Source of the DNA: CAVXUB01 sp963764805
GTDB taxonomy: Bacteria; Actinomycetota; Acidimicrobiia; Acidimicrobiales; Bog-793
Length of the DNA stretch: 64,000 nucleotides
Assembly: GCA_963764805.1 (NCBI GenBank)
Contig: CAVXUB010000001.1
Span: forward strand, 558,001-622,000
Direction: 5' to 3'
How positions within the stretch are numbered: position 1 is the stretch's first letter; each line of letters starts with the position of its first letter. A program made the position numbers and the translations under genes. Below, piece after piece: positions 58,018 through 64,000 of the stretch. The notes under the pieces are model-generated. The model worked only from the letters and a program-made list of their open reading frames with translations, made no database searches and had not been told where the DNA came from.

Positions 58018-60720
58018 TCAAACCTCGGTGCTGTCGGAAGCCGGAGCGCCTGCCAGGATCCGGTAGTTCGGGTTGATCATCGCGGGTCTTTCACCCTTCT
58101 GCCCGACCATGCCCTCCACCACCAGGCGGGCCCCAGGTTCGATGCCCGGCGGGCGCCTTCCCTGGAACACGAGCAGCAGCTGGCCGGTGTTGTCGGAGAT
58201 CGTGCACTCCAGGCTCTTGCTGCTCGCACCAGGTTGTACGCGCACCGAGCGGACCCGGCCGGTCACCTTCGCCCTGTGCCGCCAGGAGATCCGGTTGATC
58301 GGCGTGAGCTGCGGCTCGTGCGCCGGCCCGGGAGCAGCCGGGGCGGGAGCAGCCGTCTCCGGAGCAGCCGGCCCGGGAGCAGCCGGGACGACCAGCTTCG
58401 GCTGTGGACGGACGGGAGATGCTGCGCCGTCCGGCGTTACGGCGGGCTCTGCCGACTTGTCGGCACGGGCCACCCTGTCGGCGTCAGCCGACTTGTCGGC
58501 GCGGGCCACCTTGTCGAGGAAGTCGTGTGAGGTTCGTACAGGGGGCAGCAGGGCCGGTTCGGCGGGCTCCTCCCGGGGCGCCACGGGACGGCGCGGGCGT
58601 TCGGCGCCGCGCTCCCCCCGCCGGAGCCCCAGGCGGTGGCCGTCGTGCGGTTCGCGGAGGGCGCCCACGCCGGAGGGGCCGCCGGCGGTCCAGGGCACGA
58701 GCTGCTTGTTGCGCCGGCCGAGCGGGAACGGGACGATCGTGGCGTTGGCGTTGGGCAGCTGGCTGACATAGCCGGCGATGCGGTCGGCGGTGCGGTCGTG
58801 CAGGACGCGGCGCCAGAGCCCCTCGAAGACCCGCCGTGGCAGCAGCACGCTGACCTCGGTCTCGCCGTCGCTTGCCGTCTCGGCCACGAGAGCCATCGCA
58901 GCCCGGTTGATGCGCCGGTCGGGGCATTCGATGAGGTCGAGCGGGAGGCGGTCGAGCATCAGCCGGCTCCACTGCTCCTCCAGCTCGCGAGCCTCTCTGG
59001 TGTCGAGCACGAAGTGAACAGCACGAAGCTCGGTAGGCGCCATGGCCCGAGCGACCTGGATCGCCCGCGCCGTCGCCAGGTCGAGCCGCTCGACGAACAG
59101 CAGCGCCACGTGCCGGCGGAGGATCGGCGCCTCACAGGCCTGCGCGGCGTTGGCCTCGAGCTCCGCCTTCTCCTCCTCGTACTGCTTGTGGAGGCGGATC
59201 AGCACCGTCACCAGCACCGGGAACAGGACGACTACCGCCCATGCCCCCTCGGTGAACTTGACGATGGCGAAGATCAGAACGACAGCCGCCGACAGCACCG
59301 CCGCGAACCCGTTGATGAAGATCCTGTACCGCCACCCCTTCTCGCGGCTCACCAGGTGGTGCTTCACCATTCCTGCGCCGGCCATGGTGAAGCCGGTGAA
59401 CACGCCGATCGCATAGACCGCCACCAGCGAGTTGACCTGGGCGCGCGTTATCAGGAGCAGCGCCGTGGAGGCGATCGTGAGGATCACGATCCCGTTCGAG
59501 AAGACCAGGCGGTGGCCGCGGCGGGTGAGCTGGCGTGGCAGGTAGGCGTCCTCGGCGACGAAGCTCGCCAGGTTGGGGAAGCCGTTGAAGCTCGTGTTGG
59601 CGCCCGTGTAGAGGATCAGCATCGTGGCGCCCTGCAGGAAGTAGAAGCCGATGTTGCCGATGATCGAGCTGCCGAACACCTGACGGGCTTCCTGGGACAG
59701 AACGCTCGGCGAGCCCGTGAGGAACGGCACCGGATGGATCACGTGCGCCAGCAACGAGACCCCGAGCACGAGAGATCCGAGGATGATCGACATGATCACC
59801 AGCACCCGGCGGGCGTTGTTCCCTTCTGGCGGTTTGAAGGTCGCCACGCCGTTCGAGATCGCCTCCAACCCCGTCAGCGAGGAACCGCCGTTGGCGAAGG
59901 CGCGCAACACCACCACCATTCCCGCTCCGTAGAGGAGCCCGGAGCCGACATGGCCGGCCGGCACGGCGCCGGCCATGTGGATCGTCCTCAACTGGTGGAG
60001 GTCGCCGAGCGACCACCTGACGAGCCCGATGACGATCAACGACGCCATCGAGATGATGAACAGGTAGGTAGGGATGGCGAACGTCCGGCCGGCCTCCCTG
60101 ATCCCGCGCAGGTTGCCGTAGAACAGCAGCAACACGACCACGAGGGTGATCACGGTGGCGGCGGTCGAGGAGGTCAGGTTCACCGACAGCGAACCGATGT
60201 GAAGGTGCGGGAAGGCAGAGGTGAGGGCGTCGGTGCCGGCTGCCGTCTGCACGGCCACTGTCACCACGTAGTCGATGATCAGGGCCACCGCAGCGATCTG
60301 TGCCACCCGCACGCCGAAGTTGTCGTGGGCGACCACATAGGAGCCGCCGGCCTTGGTGTAGGCCATCACCACCTCTCGATAGGAGAGGGTGACGAAGAAC
60401 AGCACCACGATCACCGCCGCCGTCAGGGGCAGCAGCAGCGAGAAGGCAGCCACCCCGACCGCCTGCACCAGCACGACGAGGATCTCCTCGCTGCCGTAGG
60501 CGGTGGACGAGATGCAGTCGGGGCTGAGGACACCGAGGGCGACCGCATTGCGCAGACGCTCCTCGGCGAGGCGCTCGGTCACGAGCGGTGGCCCGAGAAG
60601 CTTCTTCTTCAGGCGATAGGAGACGGGCTCGGGAATGTCGATGTCCGGGCAGGCGGGTAGCAGCGGGCCGCTCATCCCCCTCGGCACCGGGGGAGCACGA
60701 TGAGTGGTTGCCTGTTCCAT
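58018..60720 (-). CDS. KimA-like potassium permease (APC superfamily) with C-terminal OB fold
   Basis: 900 residues. The N-terminal 600 match the KimA/YdaO-type K+ uptake transporters: LSPDCISSTAYGSEEILVVLV, GGSYVVAHDNFG, LRGIREAGRTFAIPTYLF, GGSSLTGLEAISNGVATFKPP and FNGFPNLASFVAEDAYLPRQL. A cytoplasmic universal-stress-like region follows, then a Pro/Ala-rich linker with a direct repeat (ADKSADADRVARADKSAE), and a C-terminal OB fold (AKVTGRVRSVRVQPGASSKSLECTISDNTGQLLLVFQGRRPPGIEPG). In other actinobacteria the OB-fold protein is a separate gene next to trkA genes. The two TrkA genes are divergent here, which supports K+ transport. Confidence 0.88.
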   Translation of the reverse strand: MEQATTHRAPPVPRGMSGPLLPACPDIDIPEPVSYRLKKKLLGPPLVTERLAEERLRNAVALGVLSPDCISSTAYGSEEILVVLVQAVGVAAFSLLLPLTAAVIVVLFFVTLSYREVVMAYTKAGGSYVVAHDNFGVRVAQIAAVALIIDYVVTVAVQTAAGTDALTSAFPHLHIGSLSVNLTSSTAATVITLVVVLLLFYGNLRGIREAGRTFAIPTYLFIISMASLIVIGLVRWSLGDLHQLRTIHMAGAVPAGHVGSGLLYGAGMVVVLRAFANGGSSLTGLEAISNGVATFKPPEGNNARRVLVIMSIILGSLVLGVSLLAHVIHPVPFLTGSPSVLSQEARQVFGSSIIGNIGFYFLQGATMLILYTGANTSFNGFPNLASFVAEDAYLPRQLTRRGHRLVFSNGIVILTIASTALLLITRAQVNSLVAVYAIGVFTGFTMAGAGMVKHHLVSREKGWRYRIFINGFAAVLSAAVVLIFAIVKFTEGAWAVVVLFPVLVTVLIRLHKQYEEEKAELEANAAQACEAPILRRHVALLFVERLDLATARAIQVARAMAPTELRAVHFVLDTREARELEEQWSRLMLDRLPLDLIECPDRRINRAAMALVAETASDGETEVSVLLPRRVFEGLWRRVLHDRTADRIAGYVSQLPNANATIVPFPLGRRNKQLVPWTAGGPSGVGALREPHDGHRLGLRRGERGAERPRRPVAPREEPAEPALLPPVRTSHDFLDKVARADKSADADRVARADKSAEPAVTPDGAASPVRPQPKLVVPAAPGPAAPETAAPAPAAPGPAHEPQLTPINRISWRHRAKVTGRVRSVRVQPGASSKSLECTISDNTGQLLLVFQGRRPPGIEPGARLVVEGMVGQKGERPAMINPNYRILAGAPASDSTEV

Positions 60721-60902
60721 CAGGACAAGTTTGCCCGCCGCAGCGGGGTGTCGGTGCAGAGCCCCCTGCTGCCCCACTTCCCGGCCGTCAGGGCACGGGT
60801 CCCGCGGGCGTCTCCCGCGGCGCGCCCGCCGGCGCCGGCCGGCTCAGCCCGGCTCCTCCCGCGGCTTGTGCGCCGACCGGGCACCGTGTTCGATGTAGAG
60901 CC
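60721..60902. promoter_or_regulatory. Divergent promoter region, KimA-like / trkA
   Basis: 182 bases, very GC-rich, between divergent starts. I find no ydaO-type c-di-AMP riboswitch core, no clear promoter hexamers and no strong hairpin except GC-rich inverted segments around 60801-60840. Regulatory content is undetermined. Confidence 0.3.
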
Positions 60903-61568
60903 GTGCACGTCATCGTCGTCGGCTGCGGGCGGGTCGGTTCGGGGCTCGCGGTCGCGCTCGTGAACGAGGGCCACACGGTGGCGGTGGTCGACAAGGTCCC
61001 GTCTGCCTTCCGCAGGCTGCCGGCGGGGTGGGAGGGTGATCGGGTGGTGGGGTTCGGTTTCGATCGGGACGATCTGGAGCGGGCCGGTGCCTCCCACGCC
61101 ACGGCGCTCGCCGCGGTGACGAACGGTGACAACTCGAACATCATGTCCGCCCGCGTCGCCCGCGAGGCGTTCGAGATCCCCGCCGTGGTCGCCCGCATCT
61201 ACGACCCCCGCCGGGCCGAGATCTACCAGCGCCTCGGTATCCCCACCGTGGCCACGGTGACATGGACCACCAATCAGGTGATGAAGCGGCTGTTCCCGGA
61301 GCGGTCCTCGAGCGAGTGGTCCGACGCCGACGAGCGGGTGCACCTCGTGGAGCGCCTGCTGCCACCGGCTTGGGGCGGCAAGGAGCTCGATTCGCTCGAC
61401 GTCGACGGCCAGTTCCGCCTCGCTGCGGTCACGAGGGCGGGCGTCAGCCGCATCCCGAGCGGGGGGCTGCTCGGTCAGGAAGGTGATCTGCTGCACATCG
61501 CCGTCAGCCGCGAGTCGGTGGAACGCCTGGAGAAGCTCCTGCAGAGCGGGCCCGAGTCGAAGGCATGA
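60903..61568 (+). CDS. TrkA-like potassium channel/transporter regulator (RCK), first copy
   Basis: 221 residues, GTG start. The TrkA-N Rossmann domain begins HVIVVGCGRVGSGLAVALVNEGHTVAVVDKV and contains VTNGDNSNIMSARVAREAF and VVARIYDPRRAEIYQRLGI. A short TrkA-C-like part follows. RCK subunits bind NAD(H), ATP/ADP or c-di-AMP and gate K+ transport. Its stop overlaps the next gene start (ATGA), so the pair should form a heteromer. Confidence 0.9.
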   Translation: MHVIVVGCGRVGSGLAVALVNEGHTVAVVDKVPSAFRRLPAGWEGDRVVGFGFDRDDLERAGASHATALAAVTNGDNSNIMSARVAREAFEIPAVVARIYDPRRAEIYQRLGIPTVATVTWTTNQVMKRLFPERSSSEWSDADERVHLVERLLPPAWGGKELDSLDVDGQFRLAAVTRAGVSRIPSGGLLGQEGDLLHIAVSRESVERLEKLLQSGPESKA

Positions 61569-62248
61569 AGGTCGCCATCGCGGGTGCCGGCAACGTCGGG
61601 ATCTTCCTCGCCGAGGACCTTGCCGCCGGCGGTCATGACGTGTTGCTGATCGACAAGAGCCCGGACCTGATCAGCAAGCTCACGCCGCGGGCCGGCGTGC
61701 GGCTGCTGGCCGCTGACGCCTGCGAGGTCTCCTCCTTGCAGCAGGCCGGCTTCGGCGAGACCGAGGTCTGCGTCGCCGTCACCGGCGACGACGAGGACAA
61801 CCTCGTCATCTCCCTGCTCGCCAAGCAGGAGTTCGCGGTCCCGCGGGTGATCGCCCGCGTCAACCACCCGAAGAACAACTGGCTCTTCGACGAGACGTGG
61901 GGCGTCGACATCGCCGTCTCGCAGCCGCACCTGCTCTCGGCACTCGTCGAGGAGGCTGTCTCGGTCGGCTCCCTGGTGCGCTTGCTCCAGTTCCAGGGCG
62001 GCGACACGCGCCTCGTCGAGGTGACCCTTGCCGAGCACTCGGCCGTGGCGGGCAAGACCCTCGCCGAAGCAGCGATCCCGCGCGGCGCCGCAGTCGTCGC
62101 CATCGTCCGGGGCGGCCGCGTGGTCACGCCCCGCCAGGAGACCTACTTGGAGGTCGGGGACGAGGTGCTGGTGCTCGTGACGGCGGAGATCGAGGAGGCG
62201 GTGAAGTCGATCCTCGTGAGCGGCCCCTCAGCGCCCGGCGAGGGATAG
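61565..62248 (+). CDS. TrkA-like potassium transporter regulator (RCK), second copy
   Basis: 227 residues. The Rossmann domain reads KVAIAGAGNVGIFLAEDLAAGGHDVLLIDKSP, then VAVTGDDEDNLVISLLAKQEFAVPRVIARVNHPKNNWLF. A C-terminal TrkA-C domain follows (VEVTLAEHSAVAGKTLAEAAIPRGAAVVAIVRGG, EVGDEVLVLVTAEIEEAV). It is more typical than the first copy and probably provides the nucleotide-sensing side. Translationally coupled to its neighbour. Confidence 0.92.
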   Translation: MKVAIAGAGNVGIFLAEDLAAGGHDVLLIDKSPDLISKLTPRAGVRLLAADACEVSSLQQAGFGETEVCVAVTGDDEDNLVISLLAKQEFAVPRVIARVNHPKNNWLFDETWGVDIAVSQPHLLSALVEEAVSVGSLVRLLQFQGGDTRLVEVTLAEHSAVAGKTLAEAAIPRGAAVVAIVRGGRVVTPRQETYLEVGDEVLVLVTAEIEEAVKSILVSGPSAPGEG

Positions 62249-62262
62249 GCGAGGCAAGCTCC

Positions 62263-63069
62263 ATGCGCGAGGCGGCGTTCTTCGACCTCGACAAGACCGT
62301 GATCGCCAAGGCGTCGATGGCGGCGTTCGGCCGGCCGCTCTACGAGGGCGGGCTGATAAACCGGCGCACGGTCCTGCGAGCCGTCTACGGGCAGCTCGTG
62401 TACATGCACCTAGGCGCCAGCGAGGAGCGCCTCGAGCGCATCCGTGAGTCGGTCCTGCAGCTGATCAAGGGCTGGTCCCGCGACCGCGTGTGCGAGATCG
62501 TGGCCGAGGCGCTGGAGGAGATCGTCGAGCCGATCGTGTTCCGCGAGGCGATGGACCTGATCGAGCAGCACCGCTCGGAGGGCCGGCTGGTGGTCATCGT
62601 CTCGGCCTCCCCGGAGGAGATCGTGGTGCCCCTGGCGCGCTACCTGCGAGCGGACGCCGTCATCGCCAGCCGGGCGCTGCTGGACGGGGAAGGGCGCTAC
62701 ACCGGCACGATGGCCTTTTACGCCTACGGGCCGTACAAGGCGGAGGCGCTGCAGGGCCTCGCCACCGAGCGGGGCATCTCACTCGGCGACTCCTACGCCT
62801 ACTCGGACTCCTATACCGACCTGCCGATGCTCGAAGCAGTGGGACACCCGACGGCGGTCAACCCGGACAGGGTGTTGCAGCGCCTGGCCCGCGAACGGGG
62901 GTGGGAGGTCCGCCAATTCGTGCGACCCGTGCGGCTGCGTGACCGGATGGCGCCGAGCAGACCCACGATCACGGTCACCCTCACCGCGATGGCGGTAGGC
63001 GCCGGGATCGTGGCGGCGGGCTGGTGGATCGGCGCCCGGCGGCCGGTGCTACGGCCGCCGGCCGTCTAG
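62263..63069 (+). CDS. HAD-IB family phosphatase (SerB-like)
   Basis: 268 residues. The nucleophile motif is FFDLDKTVIAK (Asp8 and Asp10), motif II is VSASPEEIVVP and motif IV is AYSDSYTDLPMLEAVG. HAD-IB enzymes cleave phosphate monoesters such as phosphoserine. A C-terminal hydrophobic helix (AVGAGIVAAGWWIGA) suggests membrane attachment, unusual for SerB. It follows the trkA genes by 14 bases, so it may be part of the same transcript. Confidence 0.88.
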   Translation: MREAAFFDLDKTVIAKASMAAFGRPLYEGGLINRRTVLRAVYGQLVYMHLGASEERLERIRESVLQLIKGWSRDRVCEIVAEALEEIVEPIVFREAMDLIEQHRSEGRLVVIVSASPEEIVVPLARYLRADAVIASRALLDGEGRYTGTMAFYAYGPYKAEALQGLATERGISLGDSYAYSDSYTDLPMLEAVGHPTAVNPDRVLQRLARERGWEVRQFVRPVRLRDRMAPSRPTITVTLTAMAVGAGIVAAGWWIGARRPVLRPPAV

Positions 63070-63080
63070 CCGGGATCTCG

Positions 63081-63158
63081 TCAGCTGGACCGCAGCCTCT
63101 TGGCCGCCACGGCGCCGAGGGCGATCAGGATGGCGAGGAAGATGAGCTTCTTGAGCAT
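63081..63158 (-). CDS. Very small membrane protein (DLW-39-like)
   Basis: A 25-codon frame on the minus strand: ATG, LKKLIFLAILIALGAVAAK, then RLRSS and stop. It is a single hydrophobic helix flanked by basic residues, like the start of actinobacterial DLW-39 family proteins, but it lacks the longer acidic C-terminus with DLW. No strong ribosome site is visible. It sits 11 bases past the end of the HAD gene, on the opposite strand. Confidence 0.5.
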   Translation of the reverse strand: MLKKLIFLAILIALGAVAAKRLRSS

Positions 63159-63200
63159 GGTCCGACACTAGCGACGGCTGCCGCCGAGTGCTAGCGGGAC

Positions 63201-63245
63201 CGGATGTGATGCGAGCGGATGTGGTGCGGGCAGATGTGGCGCGGC
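63201..63245. repeat. Three 15-bp tandem repeats
   Basis: Units CGGATGTGATGCGAG, CGGATGTGGTGCGGG and CAGATGTGGCGCGGC follow without gaps, sharing GATGTG. They lie between the small ORF and the fluoride channel gene, next to a long inverted repeat. No coding potential is obvious. They could bind a regulator or be slippage products. Confidence 0.75.
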
Positions 63246-63298
63246 GACGTTTCGCGGGTTTCGGCACCGTTCCGGTAACAAAAGCCGCGAAACGTCGC
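63244..63298. terminator. Perfect 14-bp inverted repeat
   Basis: GCGACGTTTCGCGG (63244-63257) and CCGCGAAACGTCGC (63285-63298) form a perfect 14-bp stem with a 27-base loop. It is just downstream of the minus-strand fluoride-channel operon, so a terminator is likely; an operator for the small ORF upstream of 63158 is an alternative. Confidence 0.6.
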
Positions 63299-63312
63299 GA
63301 CGCGAACCCGGC

Positions 63313-63684
63313 TCAGGCCGCATACCCGACCGCCAGCCCGACGGCACCGCCCGCCATCGCCGCCGCCAGGCCGCCGAACGCGTTGAGCGCCGCCAGCCGG
63401 TAAAGGCCGTCCTCGAACAGCACGACGGTCTCCCAGGAAGCGGCCGACCAGGTGGTGAGGCCGCCGCAGAAGCCGACGCCGACGACCGCACGCACCGAGC
63501 CGCTCAGGCCGTGCCAGATGGCGAGGCCCGTGACGAACCCGAGGACCAGGGATCCGGCGATGTTGACGACCCAGGTCCCGTGCGGGAAGGGACCGTCGGT
63601 GCGATCGCCTACTGCCCCGTCGAGGAGGTAGCGCAGGACAGCACCGGCCGCTCCGGCAAGCGCCACGACGAGGGCCAGCGTCAC
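63313..63684 (-). CDS. crcB: Fluoride ion channel CrcB/FluC, second subunit
   Basis: 123 residues, GTG start with GGAGGCGG upstream. Four transmembrane helices with the FluC signatures AGAAGAVLRYLLDGAVG, GTWVVNIAGSLVLGFVTG and GFCGGLTTWSAASWETVVLFEDG. FluC channels export fluoride as dual-topology dimers; the paired copy upstream suggests a heterodimer with fixed, opposite topologies. Start and stop overlap with the preceding gene (GTGA). Confidence 0.92.
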   Translation of the reverse strand: MTLALVVALAGAAGAVLRYLLDGAVGDRTDGPFPHGTWVVNIAGSLVLGFVTGLAIWHGLSGSVRAVVGVGFCGGLTTWSAASWETVVLFEDGLYRLAALNAFGGLAAAMAGGAVGLAVGYAA

Positions 63685-64000
63685 CTCGCCGCCTCCAGCG
63701 AGCGCCGGTCGACCAGGCGGGCAGCCAGCATCCCGAGCACGACGGCAGCCACGCCCCCGCAAAGGGTGGCCGCCAGATCGGCGATCGCCGCCGGCCAATG
63801 TCGCGAGCGCACCAGCAGGTCGGTCCCGACGGCGAGCGTGGACATCGTCGTCCAGCCGCCGAGCAGGCCGGTGCAGAGGAACCCTCGCAGGCGGCGCGAC
63901 CGCGGCCGCCGCTCGATGATCAGCGCCAGGAGGAAGCCGAGCAGCAGCGAGCCGCTGACGTTGATCAGGAGGGTCGTCGCCGGAAAGCCGGCGGCGGGAT
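63681..64000 (-). CDS. crcB: Fluoride ion channel CrcB/FluC, first subunit (partial)
   Basis: The minus-strand frame is open from the right edge to a TGA at 63681-63683, 106 codons in view. It reads FPATTLLINVSGSLLLGFLLALI, RGFLCTGLLGGWTTMSTLAVGTDLLV and GGVAAVVLGMLAARLVDRR, all FluC blocks including the conserved N and GGxTTxST motif. The start is outside the window. It precedes and overlaps the second crcB, making a two-gene operon. Confidence 0.9.
   Translation of the reverse strand, partial: PAAGFPATTLLINVSGSLLLGFLLALIIERRPRSRRLRGFLCTGLLGGWTTMSTLAVGTDLLVRSRHWPAAIADLAATLCGGVAAVVLGMLAARLVDRRSLEAAR

Noticed and set aside
60721..60902. c-di-AMP (ydaO) riboswitch before the KimA-like gene
   Set aside because: I searched for the conserved ydaO core on the minus strand and found none; the leader is merely GC-rich.
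63684..64000. Fluoride riboswitch for the crcB pair
   Set aside because: The operon leader lies beyond the right edge, so nothing can be said.

Overview
The window is high-GC DNA (about two thirds G+C by eye) with tightly packed genes, many GTG/TTG starts and frequent 4-base stop/start overlaps. The gene families point to an actinobacterium, most likely of the class Acidimicrobiia: an SOS-type HNH/DUF222 endonuclease, a mycobacterial-type (MhuD-like) heme monooxygenase, a phage-holin-family/DUF3618/DUF4235 envelope trio, a Lys/Ala-tailed TopA, a TsaA/TrmO protein, a K+-independent H+-PPase, and a secreted protein with tandem 'GYWLVxSDGGVF' repeats of a kind common in Acidimicrobiia. The lineage is an inference from family content; no rRNA or tRNA gene is visible. 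There is no gene-free stretch longer than 300 bases.

Layout. 1-1.95 kb: the end of a two-domain VOC protein, a deleted bioA/bioD remnant and a DinB-like protein. 1.97-7.2 kb: a secreted CocE/NonD hydrolase (frameshifted), then an ABC ATPase/FtsX permease/lipoprotein operon. 7.4-15 kb: a three-gene signalling operon with a very large soluble hybrid kinase carrying 13 HAMP-like repeats, a receiver-pseudokinase and a receiver-RsbW-type ATPase. 15-25.5 kb: metabolic and stress genes (DUF1259, nitronate monooxygenase, threonine synthase, P-loop kinase, ferritin-like protein, AraC, VOC and SRPBCC proteins, BrkB, the envelope trio, MFS exporter). 25.5-30.3 kb: KatG, a diguanylate cyclase and a GT2 glycosyltransferase. 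30.3-41 kb: a large membrane protein, the heme monooxygenase, an aldo/keto reductase, a flavin monooxygenase coupled to a ferritin-like protein, the SOS-linked HNH protein, a GNAT/enolase-superfamily pair and TrmO. 41-51 kb: FUSC transporter, GH26-like secreted protein, acyl-CoA synthetase, DUF1697, GpsA, a receiver-GAF-EAL protein and a TetR regulator. 51-58 kb: a minus-strand housekeeping block (DNA polymerase III delta prime, thymidylate kinase, topoisomerase I, H+-pyrophosphatase). 58-64 kb: a KimA-like potassium permease fused to an OB fold, divergent from two TrkA regulators and a HAD phosphatase, then a tiny membrane ORF and a FluC/FluC fluoride-channel pair running off the end.

Themes. 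Signalling is dense: two-component proteins, a partner-switch-type ATPase, and both a GGDEF and an EAL protein for c-di-GMP. Oxidative and heme stress genes recur (KatG, MhuD-like, ferritin-like proteins). The potassium module (permease with OB fold plus two RCK/TrkA subunits) sits in one divergent block.

Caution on sequence quality. Seven genes, including the normally essential topA and tmk, are each interrupted by an apparent single-base frameshift. This is more easily explained by indel errors in the assembly than by gene decay. The bioA/bioD remnant is different: it lacks several hundred codons and cannot be a single-base error.
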